A stretch of 64,000 nucleotides of DNA, taken from contig NZ_CM002299.1 in assembly GCF_000153125.2 (NCBI RefSeq), forward strand, positions 2,802,928-2,866,927. Direction: 5' to 3'. The stretch is from Congregibacter litoralis KT71. Lineage in GTDB: Bacteria; Pseudomonadota; Gammaproteobacteria; Pseudomonadales; Halieaceae. Under the pieces are notes generated by a model that saw only the letters and a list, made by a program, of their open reading frames with translations, ran no database searches and was not told the DNA's origin. The position numbers were made by a program, and so were the translations under genes. Each line of letters opens with the position of its first letter. The stretch's first letter is position 1. Below are positions 16,755 to 26,388 of this stretch, in pieces.

Positions 16755-18028
16755 CGAGAAGTCCCCTTGTTGAAGAACAGCGGCTGATAAGGCCGTAGCA
16801 CCAGATCGCGGTTGAGGATGATGCGCACCGGCAAACCGGGGCGGCTGGTCAGCGTGGGTTGGATGTTGAGATTGCGCCGGGTCACTTCCTGGCCGACCTG
16901 GTTCACGGTGTCCTGCAGGCTGTCGCGCCCGGCGATGATGACGCGATCGCCGTCCTGGCGGTTCTCAGGTGCAGCCAGTTCGGCACCGACACCCAGCAGC
17001 GTGGTCAGCACGGCACCTGCAAAGATCCGATCCCAATGCCAGTCCACGTCGTCTTCCAGACCGGCGTAGCCCGCCGGGTCGGTGCCGATCAGGTTGTCGA
17101 GCGTGAGCGAAGACGTGTCCGGCAGGATGATGCGGTTCCACACCACCTGCACGCGACTCTGACCGTAGCTGACTTGGCTGTTGTACTTGCCCAGGATGCG
17201 CGAACCCTGTGGGATCAGCAGGAACTTGCCGGTGGCCGTGTCGTAGATCGGCTCCGTCACCGTGGCGATCACGTCGCCCGGCAAGTCCGACTTGATGCCC
17301 GTCACCAGCGCCCCAGCGACCACCGTTCCGGCCATGACCTGATACTGCGAAGCCGGCAGGGTCAGATTGCCGGAATTACGGGTTTCCGTGGAACCACCTT
17401 TTAGGAACGCCTCTTTCTGGTCTTGCCGGTTCTGCACGGCAGTCGGATCAGCAGGCTGGGCCGCCGTCGAGGCCGGGCCTGCGGCCATCGGATCGAAAGC
17501 GGAATTGGCGGCGAAGCCTGGTGCGGCAGCGACCTGCGACTGCGCTACGGGCGCGGCCTGCGGGGAACCTGTGCGGAAGAATACCGATGAAGCTGCCGCC
17601 GCTTCTGCCTCCTTGCGCAGCGCATCGTTGGGGTCGTAGCCCGACGCGGCATAGGTGGCGGCGACCGGCTGCTGCGAGTTCACGATGGCTGGCCCCAGAT
17701 CACCCGGCAGCGGTGGCCCCAGCTCCGGCACGTCAGGCGGCAGCGCTGGCAGCTTGGAATAGTCCGTCGGCAGCGCATCCAGCCCTTCCGAGCGCGAGAC
17801 GCGATCCACGTTGTACAGCTCCGTGGATTCGCCTGCACTGCGTTGCTGCGGTTGCAGCGACCAGATCAGTGCGCCCATGATGCCGATCGACAAGCAGCCG
17901 GCGAGGATGGCCAGCGTGCGCCGGTTCAGGCGCGTGACCGGGCGCGGTTGGGCGCGCAGCGCCACCGCCTCGGGTGCCACCTTGTCCGCCCGCTGCGTCG
18001 CAAGGTCGGGAATGTCGTCCTGGCTCAT
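16751..18028 (-). CDS. trbI: Conjugal transfer protein TrbI (VirB10-like)
   Basis: A 425-aa protein with a cytoplasmic N-terminus, one transmembrane helix (residues about 38-58, LAILAGCLSIGIMGALIWSL), a Pro/Ala-rich periplasmic linker and the C-terminal TrbI domain (AGTVVAGALVTGIKSDLPGDVIATVTEPIYD). It spans the envelope and links the inner-membrane energy module to the outer-membrane core of the type IV secretion channel. The start lies 2 nt from the trbG stop. Confidence 0.93.
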   Translation of the reverse strand: MSQDDIPDLATQRADKVAPEAVALRAQPRPVTRLNRRTLAILAGCLSIGIMGALIWSLQPQQRSAGESTELYNVDRVSRSEGLDALPTDYSKLPALPPDVPELGPPLPGDLGPAIVNSQQPVAATYAASGYDPNDALRKEAEAAAASSVFFRTGSPQAAPVAQSQVAAAPGFAANSAFDPMAAGPASTAAQPADPTAVQNRQDQKEAFLKGGSTETRNSGNLTLPASQYQVMAGTVVAGALVTGIKSDLPGDVIATVTEPIYDTATGKFLLIPQGSRILGKYNSQVSYGQSRVQVVWNRIILPDTSSLTLDNLIGTDPAGYAGLEDDVDWHWDRIFAGAVLTTLLGVGAELAAPENRQDGDRVIIAGRDSLQDTVNQVGQEVTRRNLNIQPTLTSRPGLPVRIILNRDLVLRPYQPLFFNKGTSR

Positions 18029-18030
18029 GC

Positions 18031-19035
18031 TCAGTTCCTCCCGGCGATGCCATCCGTGCGCTCGATGCGCACCACATCGCCCTTGTCGGCCCCCAGGCGC
18101 AGTTCTGCCGCACCGAACAGCCGATCCACGATGTAGTACGGCGAGCGAAAGCGGTAATTCACCAGTTGCCCATCGCCCTGCGCACCGATGACAAACAGCG
18201 GCGGCAACTCGCCCTGGGCGATTCCTGCCGGAAACTGGATATAGACCTTCTCGCCATCATCGAAGGCGCGCAGCGGCTTCCACGGCGGATTGCTGCCACT
18301 GATGGCATAGCGAAAGCGGATGTTCTCCAGCGACAAGCCTGCATCGACCGGCGCGGCAGCGCTAGCAGCATGTGCCTGGCGCTGCAAGGCCAGCATCCGA
18401 TCCTTGGGGTAGTCCCAGGACACCGACGCCATCCATGCCTTGTCAGTCGAAGTCAGTTCCAGCAGGTACGTCCTGCGGCTGGTGGTGATGACCAGATTGG
18501 TCTTCAAGCTGGAACGGATAGGCTTGACCAGCACATTGACGCGCAGATCGGCACCGCTGCCGCTGGAGGTATCGCCCACGATCCAGCGCACGGTATCGCC
18601 CGCAGCGACCGTCACCAGTTCCTCGCCGGGCTGGAGCGCGATCACCGTCACGCGGCCCACAGACGCATAGACCTGGTACAGCGCGCCATCGGTGAACGGC
18701 CAGACCTGGATCGCATTGACGTAGCCCTCGCGGGTCGGTGCGATGCGTGCTTCTGCATTGGCGCGGGAGACGCGCACCTTCTCGTCAGCAGGCTCCGGCG
18801 TGGTCGGGGCCGAATCAATGCCCTGCAGCGGCTTCAACTGTGCGGGCAGCGCCAAGGGCTCGGGCACTGTCACGACTTCGATGGGCTTGGGCGGCTCGGG
18901 CAATGGCTGAGCCTGCACCGGCTCATCGAGCGAGATCGCCGGCGGCGGTTTGCCCTGCGTGGCGCAGCCCGCAAACAGAACAGTCGATGCCAGCAGAATC
19001 ACCGGCAATGCGGTCTTACGGAAACGTGCATTCAT
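18031..19035 (-). CDS. trbG: Conjugal transfer protein TrbG (VirB9-like)
   Basis: A 334-aa envelope protein with an N-terminal lipoprotein-type signal (LLASTVLFAGC), a Pro-rich stretch, and the CagX/VirB9 domain: YQVYASVGRVTVIALQPGEE, VTTSRRTYLLELTS and the C-terminal FRSPYYIVDRLFGAAELRLG. It forms the outer-membrane core with TrbI. The start overlaps the trbF stop by 4 nt. Confidence 0.93.
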   Translation of the reverse strand: MNARFRKTALPVILLASTVLFAGCATQGKPPPAISLDEPVQAQPLPEPPKPIEVVTVPEPLALPAQLKPLQGIDSAPTTPEPADEKVRVSRANAEARIAPTREGYVNAIQVWPFTDGALYQVYASVGRVTVIALQPGEELVTVAAGDTVRWIVGDTSSGSGADLRVNVLVKPIRSSLKTNLVITTSRRTYLLELTSTDKAWMASVSWDYPKDRMLALQRQAHAASAAAPVDAGLSLENIRFRYAISGSNPPWKPLRAFDDGEKVYIQFPAGIAQGELPPLFVIGAQGDGQLVNYRFRSPYYIVDRLFGAAELRLGADKGDVVRIERTDGIAGRN

Positions 19036-19736
19036 GGTTTGGCTCCTTCAGAAGAATCCAGTTCACGGCTCCACGACAGGCCATTGACGTAGATGCCCAG
19101 CGGGTTGCGGCGCAGGCGTTCTTCGGTGCGCGGGGTCTGCTGCACGATGGACACCACCGCCGTCCATCGCTCCAGCCCGGCAGCCGCACCATTGACATAG
19201 CGGCGTTCCGTCCAGCGCACGTTGAACGACGCATCGCTGGCGCGAACCACACTGGTGATCTGCACCGTCACCGATTCCTTGCCGATGCGGGCAAACGGGT
19301 CATGGGTGCGCGCATAGTCGTTGAGTACCGCCGCGCCCCGGTCAGTGGTGTAGTCGTAGGCATCTAGCCAGTTCTGGCGCACAACGATGGGATCGATGGA
19401 CAGCGAGCGCACCAGCGTCACGAAGCGTGCGATGTGGTGCGCCGTCTGCGCATCGGTGGGCCGGTACGGCGTGGCTGCTTCGCCCACGGTGCGTACCTGG
19501 CCGGACTGATCGACCCCGATGACATAGGGCGTAACGATGGACTGGGCCGATCGCCACACCAGGCCACCGGCCATCAGCAGCGCGAGTACCAGGCAGCCGA
19601 AGGCCATCAACCGCCAGTTCTTGGCCTGCACGCGGGCCGAGCCGATGCGCTCGTCCCACACTTGGGCAGCGGCTTGATACGGAGTGGCAGGCTGCGGCGT
19701 GTCGGCATAGCGCACCTGCGGTCGTTTGAATCGCAT
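19032..19736 (-). CDS. trbF: Conjugal transfer protein TrbF (VirB8-like)
   Basis: A 234-aa bitopic inner-membrane protein with a transmembrane helix at about residues 45-65 and a periplasmic NTF2-like VirB8 domain (YVIGVDQSGQVRTVG, RFVTLVRSLSIDPIVVRQNW, RWTERRYVNG). It is an assembly scaffold of the mating-pair channel. It sits 17 bp after trbL in the operon. Confidence 0.93.
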   Translation of the reverse strand: MRFKRPQVRYADTPQPATPYQAAAQVWDERIGSARVQAKNWRLMAFGCLVLALLMAGGLVWRSAQSIVTPYVIGVDQSGQVRTVGEAATPYRPTDAQTAHHIARFVTLVRSLSIDPIVVRQNWLDAYDYTTDRGAAVLNDYARTHDPFARIGKESVTVQITSVVRASDASFNVRWTERRYVNGAAAGLERWTAVVSIVQQTPRTEERLRRNPLGIYVNGLSWSRELDSSEGAKP

Positions 19737-19753
19737 GGAGTTCTCCTTGAAAG

Positions 19754-21142
19754 TCAGCTATCGGAATCCCTCAGGCTCGGGCCTTGGCCCGAACCGCCAC
19801 CGTCGCCACCGCGCAGCGTGTGCGCGGCCGTGGTGGTGGCCTGGGTGAGTCGTTGGCGGCGTTGCAGGCGCTTGGCCCAGCCGGGTTGCCCCTGCTTCTG
19901 CGCGTTGGCTGTGTTGCCAGCGGCATCGCCTGCGGCGGCTGGCCCTGCAGTGCCACCGCCTGAGCCGCCTTCTGCGCCAGAGCCTTGCCAGCCTGCTTTG
20001 AATGGCGCGACCGCCTTGGCCGCTGCTGCCTTGATGCCAGCACCGGCGCGTTGGCCTGCCGCCTGTGCACCGCCCTTGGCGACATTCCCCAAACCTGCCA
20101 TCGCGCCCTTGGCCCCGCCGCCCGCAGCGGCAGAACCGGCCTGGAAAGCCGACTTCGCACTGCCAGCCGCCGAGGTGGCGGCCCGCGCGCCAGCCCCGGC
20201 GAGCTTGGCGGCAGCCGGTGCCATGCGTGCCCCGGCCATCACGGCACCACCCACGCCGGTGGCGGCGGCACCTACGGCCACCGCCGCACCTGCGGCACCC
20301 ACAGCAGCGCCCGCCATCGTGCCGGCACCCAACTGCGGTGCGCCGGATACCAGGCCCGTGGCGATGCCCGGCCCGAAGATCCCCAACGCCAGCAGCGTCA
20401 GTGAGGCCAACATGACGACCACCGCATGGTCGATGGACGGCTCGGCCGGATGCACCTGGAACTCGGCGAAGAGGCCCGAGCCGATGCCGACGATGACCGC
20501 CAGCACCAGCACCTTGATGCCCGAAGACACCACGTTGCCCAACACTTTCTCGGCGAGGAAGCTGGTCTTGTTCCACAGCGCGAACGGCACCAGTACGAAG
20601 CCCGCGAGCGTGGTCAGCTTGAACTCGATCAGCGTGATGAAAAGCTGGATCGCCAGCACGAAGAAACACAGGATCACCACGGCCCAGGCCAGGAACATGA
20701 CCACGATGGGCGTCATGTTCACGAACACTTCGGGGAAGCCCGCCATGTCGCTGATCTGCTCAAGAATGGGGGCCGCCGCGTCGATGCCGGTCTTGGCCAA
20801 GCGTCCCGGTTGCAGGAATTCGCCCATGCTCATCGTCGAGCCGCTGGCCGTCAGGCCCAGGCCCGCGAACGAGCGGAAGACGATGCTGGCGAGCCAGTTG
20901 AAGTTGTTGATGATGTAGGCGAAGGCGCCGACGTAAAGCACCTTGCGCAGCAGTTTGGCGATCACATCATCGCCCTGGCCGGTGGCGTGGCTCATCGCCC
21001 AGTACAGCCCGGCGATGGTCATGTCGATGACGATCAGCGTGGCGGTGAGGAACGCGACTTCGCCCTGCAGCAGCCCAAAGCCCGAGTCGATGTAGCGCGA
21101 GAAGGTATCGAGGAAGCGGTCGATCACTGTCACGTCATTCAT
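19754..21142 (-). CDS. trbL: Conjugal transfer protein TrbL (VirB6-like)
   Basis: A 462-aa polytopic membrane protein with at least five helices in residues 25-270. The long tail from about 280 is low-complexity and rich in Ala and Gly. The tail's composition produces long false open frames on both strands. It forms the inner-membrane platform of the channel. The start overlaps the trbK-like stop by 4 nt. Confidence 0.92.
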   Translation of the reverse strand: MNDVTVIDRFLDTFSRYIDSGFGLLQGEVAFLTATLIVIDMTIAGLYWAMSHATGQGDDVIAKLLRKVLYVGAFAYIINNFNWLASIVFRSFAGLGLTASGSTMSMGEFLQPGRLAKTGIDAAAPILEQISDMAGFPEVFVNMTPIVVMFLAWAVVILCFFVLAIQLFITLIEFKLTTLAGFVLVPFALWNKTSFLAEKVLGNVVSSGIKVLVLAVIVGIGSGLFAEFQVHPAEPSIDHAVVVMLASLTLLALGIFGPGIATGLVSGAPQLGAGTMAGAAVGAAGAAVAVGAAATGVGGAVMAGARMAPAAAKLAGAGARAATSAAGSAKSAFQAGSAAAGGGAKGAMAGLGNVAKGGAQAAGQRAGAGIKAAAAKAVAPFKAGWQGSGAEGGSGGGTAGPAAAGDAAGNTANAQKQGQPGWAKRLQRRQRLTQATTTAAHTLRGGDGGGSGQGPSLRDSDS

Positions 21143-21453
21143 GGCACGTCCCCCTCGAAGGGCATGGCGTCCTGGTCACTGATGGGTATGTCGAAGCTCG
21201 GCGGGATCGGCGGCAGATCGGCCAGCGTGCGGAACTCGTCAGACCCGGTTTCACCGGCGAAGAAGCGCCGCCGGAAGGCCTCAGCCGCGGCCAGGCAGGC
21301 GTCTTCGCCTGCCGTCGTCCTGTCGGCCGCACACTGCGCACGCAAAGCCTTGAGTCTCACGGGATCGGCGGCCAAGGCAGCGGCCAGGTCTTCGGTCGGC
21401 TGCTGACTGCAAGCGACCAGCAGCACGGGAAGCAGCAAGGAAACGCATCGCAT
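21139..21453 (-). CDS. TrbK-like entry-exclusion lipoprotein
   Basis: A 104-aa protein with a short signal and lipobox (LLPVLLVAC, Cys15), followed by a Cys-containing helical part (LKALRAQCAADRTTAGEDACLAAAEAFRRRFF). Position between trbJ and trbL is that of trbK, whose product blocks entry of a related element into a cell that already has one. The two Cys residues in the mature part may form a disulfide. A second EexN-type gene lies at 29104-29364. Confidence 0.75.
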   Translation of the reverse strand: MRCVSLLLPVLLVACSQQPTEDLAAALAADPVRLKALRAQCAADRTTAGEDACLAAAEAFRRRFFAGETGSDEFRTLADLPPIPPSFDIPISDQDAMPFEGDVP

Positions 21454-21465
21454 GGCCGTCTCCCG

Positions 21466-22209
21466 TCAGTTGCCGTAGAAATCCACGCGCTGCGGCGTGT
21501 AGGGCGTGCCATCACCCAGGAAACGGCGCGTCACTTCCCGGCCACGTTCGACAGCCGCCGCCTGGCGTGCCAGTTCCAGCGCGGCGGCGCGTTCCTGCGT
21601 GATCTGGAGCTGCTGTGCCTGGATGGACTGCTTGGCCTGCAAGGCCAGAAGCTGGTTGGTCGCCTGCATGGCTTGCAGCGCGCCGGTGGCGGACTGACTC
21701 TGGCTGACCAGGTCGGACAGCGCGCTTTCGTCTTGCGCCAGGTTCTGCGACACCTGCGCCTGCATCCGCATCGCGGTGTGCAGACTGTTCAGCGTGTTCT
21801 TCCAACGTTCCTGCGCGTCGTGCAGCATCTGGTCGCCGCTGACGGTCGCGGCATACTGCTCCGGGTACAGCCGGGCAAAGGTGGCATCCATGCTCTGCAC
21901 GTCGTAGGCCAGGCCGCGAGCCTCGGCGATCAGCCGCTCGGTGGTCGCCAGCGTCGAACGCAAGCGATTGACGATGTTGAAGTCCAGATTCGCCAGATTG
22001 CGCGCCTGGTTCATCAGCATCTGTGCTTCGTTCTGGAGTTGGTTGATCTGGTTGTTGATCTGCTCCAACGTGCGCACGGCGGTCAGCGTGTTCTGCACGA
22101 AGTTGGACGGATCGAACACCGTCAGCGCGGACGCGGGCTGCACTGCCAGCAGCGATACCGACAGCACGGCGGCGAGCGAGACGGACAGCAAACGGGGTTG
22201 GGTCTTCAT
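21466..22209 (-). CDS. trbJ: Conjugal transfer protein TrbJ (VirB5-like)
   Basis: A 247-aa exported protein with a signal peptide (LAAVLSVSLLAVQPASA), then a long coiled-coil helical body (TVRTLEQINNQINQLQNEAQMLMNQARN) typical of TrbJ/VirB5 minor pilus components. It ends RRFLGDGTPYTPQRVDFYGN. The tail motif recurs in the EexN-like protein at 29104. The start overlaps the trbE stop by 4 nt. Confidence 0.92.
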   Translation of the reverse strand: MKTQPRLLSVSLAAVLSVSLLAVQPASALTVFDPSNFVQNTLTAVRTLEQINNQINQLQNEAQMLMNQARNLANLDFNIVNRLRSTLATTERLIAEARGLAYDVQSMDATFARLYPEQYAATVSGDQMLHDAQERWKNTLNSLHTAMRMQAQVSQNLAQDESALSDLVSQSQSATGALQAMQATNQLLALQAKQSIQAQQLQITQERAAALELARQAAAVERGREVTRRFLGDGTPYTPQRVDFYGN

Positions 22210-24656
22210 GGTGAAACCTCCGGTCGTTGAGAAGCGAGGAAAGAAGCAGCCGCCGGTGAGGACGGCAACAGGTCAGCGGCCCAATCGAGGCCGCGATGGC
22301 GCAGCCAGGCACCGGCAAATCCCGGTGTGCCTGCGTCCAGCAGCACGCGATCCATGTCGCGCTGGTCTTGCGGGGTGGATGCACCCGCGAAGGCCAACGT
22401 GGCTGGCCCCAGGTCGAGGTCGAACAGGCGGTTGCCCAGACGCGATTGGTAGTAGTAGTCGCGCTTGGGCTGTGCGGTCGCCACGATCTCGATTTGGCGG
22501 CTGTTGAGGCCGAAGCCCTCGTAGATCGTGCGAATTTGCGGCTCGGTGGCCTGCGGGTTGGGCAGAAAAATCCGACTGGCGCAGCTTTCGATCACCGCCG
22601 GGGCAATGCTTGAATCCTTGATGTCGGCCAGCGATTGCGTGGCGAAAATGACGCTGACGTTTTTCTTGCGCAGTGTCTTGAGCCATTGCCGGATGCGGGC
22701 GGCAAACACCGGGTCATCAAGGAACAGCCAGGCTTCATCAAGGATCAGCAGCGTGGGCGCCCCGTCGAAGCGTTCATCGAAGCGGGCGAACAGGTAGCCC
22801 AGCACGGCCAGTACCGCCGCCTTGCTATGCATGAGTTCTTCCATCTCGAAGCCCTGCACACTGCCGGAACCCAGCCTGTCGGCATCGGCGTCCAGCAGCT
22901 TGCCGTGGGCGCCGCCCAGCACATAGGGTGCGAGCGCCTGGCGCAGTGCGTTCGATTGCAACAGCACCGACAGGCCCGTCAGCGTGCGCTGCTCCACTGG
23001 CGCACCGGCCAGGCTGCACAGTGCCGACCAAATCGCTGCCTTCTCGTCCGGGCCGATGGCGACACCTTCATGCAGCAAGCGGCCTTCCACCCATTCGGCG
23101 GCCCAGGTGCGGTAGCCCTCCTGGTCGATGCGGGCCAATGGCTGGAAAGCAATCGTCCCGTCATTGCCCAGGTCGTAATGCTCGCCGCCCAGCCCCAGGA
23201 TGGTGGCGCGCATCGAGCGCCCCATGTCGAAGGCGAAGATGCGCGAACCGGGATAACGGCGGAACTGCATCGCCAGCGTGGCCAGCAGCACCGACTTGCC
23301 CATGCCGGTCGGCCCCGCGACCAGCGTGTGGCCCACGTCGCCGATATGCGTCACCAGCCGGAACGGCGTCGCGCCATCGGTGCGGGTGACGATCAGCGGC
23401 GGGCCGTCCAGATGCGCGTTCCTCTCCGGCCCGGCCCACACAGCGGACAACGGCATCATGTGCGCTAGGTTCAGCGTCGAGACGATGGGCTGACGCACGT
23501 TCGCGTAGGCGTTACCGGGAATGGACGACAGCCAGGCATCCACCGCATTGAGGGTTTCGGGGATGGTGACGAAGCCCCGGCCCTGAATGACGCGCTCCAC
23601 CATGCGCAGCTTCTCGTCGGCCACGGCAGCATCGGCATCCATGACGGTGACGGTGGCCGTCAGGTAGCCAAAGGCGACTTGATCGCTTCCCAACTCCTGC
23701 AAGGCGGCATCGGCATCGGCGGCCTTGTTGTTGGCGTCGGTATCGACCAGCGGGCTTTCTTGCTGAAAGATCGTTTCCCGCAGCAGCGCGACGACGTTCT
23801 TGCGTTTGGCGAACCACTGGCGGCGCAGGCGGCCCAGTTCTTTTTCCGCCTCGGCTTTGTCTAGGCACAGAAAGCGCGTGCTCCAACGGTAGCCAAAGCC
23901 CAGGCGGTTGAGGTCGTCCAGAATCCCCGGCCAGGTCGAGGTCGGAAAGCCCCGCACTGACACCACGCGCAGGTGCTGGTTGCCCAGCATGGGCGCGAGG
24001 CCACCGACCAGGGCGGAATCGGCCAGCAGCGCGTCGAGGTGGAAAGGCACTTCGGGCACGGCCAGTTGGTAGCGCCGCGTCGAAACCGTGGCGTGCAGGT
24101 AGGTCAGCGTCTGTGCATCATCGAGCCAGGCAATCTCCGGCATCACGCCGTCGAGCAGGTCGAGCACGCGATCCGTTTCCGCCACGAAGGCTTCCAGCCG
24201 ACCCTGCCAGTCCACGCCATCGCCCGGCGCATTCTCATAGAGCATCTTGGCGGCACGGGCGCGGGATTCTTCTGGTGGCAGGTAGGCCAGCGTCAGGTGA
24301 TAGGCGCTCTCGTAGTGGTGGCCGGATTCCTCGAAGGCTGCACGGCGTTCTTCCTCCACCAGCCAGGACAACGGCTCGGGGAAATCGGAACGTGGATAGC
24401 CCGCCGCTGCGCAGCGCTCGGCTTCGATGAACAAGGCCCAGCCCGACCCCAGGCGGCGCAGTGCGTTGTTCAAGCGTGCCGACGTGGCGATCAGCTCGCC
24501 TTGCGTGGCGCTGTTCAGATCCGGCCCGCGAAAATGTGCCGTGCGCTGGAACGAGCCATCCTTGTTCAAGACGACGCCCGGCCCGATCAGCCCGGCCCAG
24601 GGCAGCCAGTCGGCCAGCAGTGCGGGCCGCTGGCGGTATTCGGCAAGGTTCAGCAT
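22206..24656 (-). CDS. trbE: Conjugal transfer ATPase TrbE (VirB4-like)
   Basis: An 816-aa VirB4-family ATPase with a CagE/TrbE N-terminal domain and a C-terminal RecA-like motor. Walker A is AGPTGMGKSVLLA near residue 450 and Walker B is LLILDEAWLFLDD. It powers pilus assembly and substrate passage. It begins 12 bp after the trbD stop. Confidence 0.94.
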   Translation of the reverse strand: MLNLAEYRQRPALLADWLPWAGLIGPGVVLNKDGSFQRTAHFRGPDLNSATQGELIATSARLNNALRRLGSGWALFIEAERCAAAGYPRSDFPEPLSWLVEEERRAAFEESGHHYESAYHLTLAYLPPEESRARAAKMLYENAPGDGVDWQGRLEAFVAETDRVLDLLDGVMPEIAWLDDAQTLTYLHATVSTRRYQLAVPEVPFHLDALLADSALVGGLAPMLGNQHLRVVSVRGFPTSTWPGILDDLNRLGFGYRWSTRFLCLDKAEAEKELGRLRRQWFAKRKNVVALLRETIFQQESPLVDTDANNKAADADAALQELGSDQVAFGYLTATVTVMDADAAVADEKLRMVERVIQGRGFVTIPETLNAVDAWLSSIPGNAYANVRQPIVSTLNLAHMMPLSAVWAGPERNAHLDGPPLIVTRTDGATPFRLVTHIGDVGHTLVAGPTGMGKSVLLATLAMQFRRYPGSRIFAFDMGRSMRATILGLGGEHYDLGNDGTIAFQPLARIDQEGYRTWAAEWVEGRLLHEGVAIGPDEKAAIWSALCSLAGAPVEQRTLTGLSVLLQSNALRQALAPYVLGGAHGKLLDADADRLGSGSVQGFEMEELMHSKAAVLAVLGYLFARFDERFDGAPTLLILDEAWLFLDDPVFAARIRQWLKTLRKKNVSVIFATQSLADIKDSSIAPAVIESCASRIFLPNPQATEPQIRTIYEGFGLNSRQIEIVATAQPKRDYYYQSRLGNRLFDLDLGPATLAFAGASTPQDQRDMDRVLLDAGTPGFAGAWLRHRGLDWAADLLPSSPAAASFLASQRPEVSP

Positions 24657-24668
24657 GTCGGCACTCCC

Positions 24669-24938
24669 CTATGCGTCCAGCAGCGGCTTGTGCTTGATGT
24701 GCCGGGCGAAGACCTGCATGAACTGCGGATCGACGCGCGCGCCCCAGACCGCCAGCGAATGGCCGGCGATCCAGAGCACCACGCCGGGAATCCACAGTTG
24801 CAGGCCCAGCCCGACGGCGGCGGCCAGCGTGCCGTTGGCAATCGCCACGGTGCGCGGCGCACCGCCCAGCAGGATCGGCTCGGTCAGCGAGCGATGCAGC
24901 GGCACTTCAAAGCCCGGAAGATCGGTGGCCGTGCTCAT
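24669..24938 (-). CDS. trbD: Conjugal transfer protein TrbD (VirB3-like)
   Basis: An 89-aa inner-membrane protein opening LPGFEVPLHRSLTEPILLGG, the VirB3/TrbD signature, with one or two membrane helices (residues about 33-65). The open frame runs further upstream inside trbC, but the ATG at 24938, which overlaps the trbC stop by 4 nt, gives the family length. Confidence 0.92.
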   Translation of the reverse strand: MSTATDLPGFEVPLHRSLTEPILLGGAPRTVAIANGTLAAAVGLGLQLWIPGVVLWIAGHSLAVWGARVDPQFMQVFARHIKHKPLLDA

Positions 24939-25321
24939 ACGACGGCCCCGCCGGAGAAGCTGAAGAACGACAGGAAGAAGCTCGAAGCCGCGAAGGCGAT
25001 GGACAGGCCGAAGACGATCTGGATCAGCTTGCGAAAGCCGCCACTGGTATCGCCGAAGGCCAACGCCAGGCCGGTGGCGATGATGATGATCACCGCGACG
25101 ATGCGGGCTACCGGCCCCTGGATGGATTCGAGAATGGATTGCAGCGGGCCTTCCCACGGCATTGAGGAACCGGCGGCCTGCGCCGTGCCCGCCAGCAACA
25201 GCATCAACACCGCGAGCAGCAACCCTTGTCCTGCGGGTCGGGCCAGGCGATGCAAACGCGCCAGCATGGGCAGCGGGGAAAGCGGGTTTACAGAAAGACG
25301 GAAAGCATCAACGTGCGTCAT
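24935..25321 (-). CDS. trbC: Conjugal pilin TrbC (VirB2-like)
   Basis: A 128-aa prepilin with a long signal region (LLLAVLMLLLAGTAQAAG) and two hydrophobic helices (IVAVIIIIATGLALAFG and IVFGLSIAFAASSFFLSFF). It is the major pilus subunit, presumably processed and possibly cyclised with the help of TraF. The start overlaps the trbB stop by 4 nt. Confidence 0.9.
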   Translation of the reverse strand: MTHVDAFRLSVNPLSPLPMLARLHRLARPAGQGLLLAVLMLLLAGTAQAAGSSMPWEGPLQSILESIQGPVARIVAVIIIIATGLALAFGDTSGGFRKLIQIVFGLSIAFAASSFFLSFFSFSGGAVV

Positions 25322-26388
25322 GGCAGTTCTCCAGGTTGTTCAGGGATCGAGGAAGGCGTAGCGGCAGCGGCTGTAAGAGGAACCGGCGGCAGCTCGGGAA
25401 GCGTCGCTTCCAGCGAATCCGCCAGGCGGTAGCCCGCGCCGTCGAAACCGACGACGCGGGAAATGGTTTCGACGTGGCGCTTGCGGCCGCGGCCTGCGAT
25501 GTGGATCACGACATTGACCGCCTCGGCGATCAGGGCGCGGGGCGGATTCACCGCCACTTCGAGGATCAGTTGCTCCAGGCGCAGCAGCGCGCCCAACGCG
25601 GAGCCGGCATGAATGGTGGCGATGCCGCCGGGGTGGCCGGTGCCCCAGACCTTCACCAGATCCAGCGCTTCGCCGCCGCGCACTTCGCCGACGATCACGC
25701 GGTCGGGCCGCAGGCGCATCGTGGCCCGCACCAGCTCGGTCATGGACACGACGCCGGCGCGGGTGCGCAGCGGCACATGGTCGCGGGCCGCGCATTGCAG
25801 TTCGATGGTGTCTTCGAGCACCAGCACGCGGTCGCCGGTGGCGGCGATCTCGGCCAGCAAGGCATTGGCCAGCGTGGTCTTGCCGGTGCTGGTGCCTCCG
25901 GCGATCAGGATGTTGTGCCGCTCGCGCACGGCATGACGCAGAAACTCGGCCTGCCCAGTGGTCAGGATGCCATCAGCCACATAGCGATCCAGACCGATGA
26001 TGCTCACGGCACGCTTGCGCAGCGCAAAGGCCGGGCCGGGTGCGGCGGGCGGCAGGATGCCCTCGAAGCGTTCGCCGGTTTCAGGCAGTTCGGCGGTCAA
26101 GAGCGGTTGGCCGCGATGCACCTCCGCACCGACATGGGCGGCGACCAGGCGGATGATGCGTTCGCCATCGGCTTCGGGCAGTTCGACGCCGAGCGGCGCA
26201 CGGCCAGACGACAGCCGATCCACCCACAATGTCCGGTCGGGGTTGAGCATCACTTCCACCACGTCCGGGTCTTCCAGCGCAGCGGCGATCACCGGCCCCA
26301 TCGCCGTGCGCAGCATCTGGATGCGGCGATCCTGGGATGCTGCAGCGGATGAGCGCGGTTCGGGCGGGATTTGAGGAACGGCACTCAT
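25318..26388 (-). CDS. trbB: Conjugal transfer ATPase TrbB (VirB11-like)
   Basis: A 356-aa hexameric traffic ATPase. Walker A is GGTSTGKT at 164-171, the Asp box follows at VLVLEDTIELQ, and Walker B/His-box are around RVIVGEVRGGEALDLVKVWGTGHPGG. It sits at the cytoplasmic base of the channel. The start overlaps the copG-like stop by 4 nt. Confidence 0.94.
   Translation of the reverse strand: MSAVPQIPPEPRSSAAASQDRRIQMLRTAMGPVIAAALEDPDVVEVMLNPDRTLWVDRLSSGRAPLGVELPEADGERIIRLVAAHVGAEVHRGQPLLTAELPETGERFEGILPPAAPGPAFALRKRAVSIIGLDRYVADGILTTGQAEFLRHAVRERHNILIAGGTSTGKTTLANALLAEIAATGDRVLVLEDTIELQCAARDHVPLRTRAGVVSMTELVRATMRLRPDRVIVGEVRGGEALDLVKVWGTGHPGGIATIHAGSALGALLRLEQLILEVAVNPPRALIAEAVNVVIHIAGRGRKRHVETISRVVGFDGAGYRLADSLEATLPELPPVPLTAAAATPSSIPEQPGELP

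Noticed and set aside
19434..20918. 494-aa plus-strand open frame
   Set aside because: Low-complexity Ala/Pro translation produced by the Ala/Gly-rich trbL tail on the other strand.
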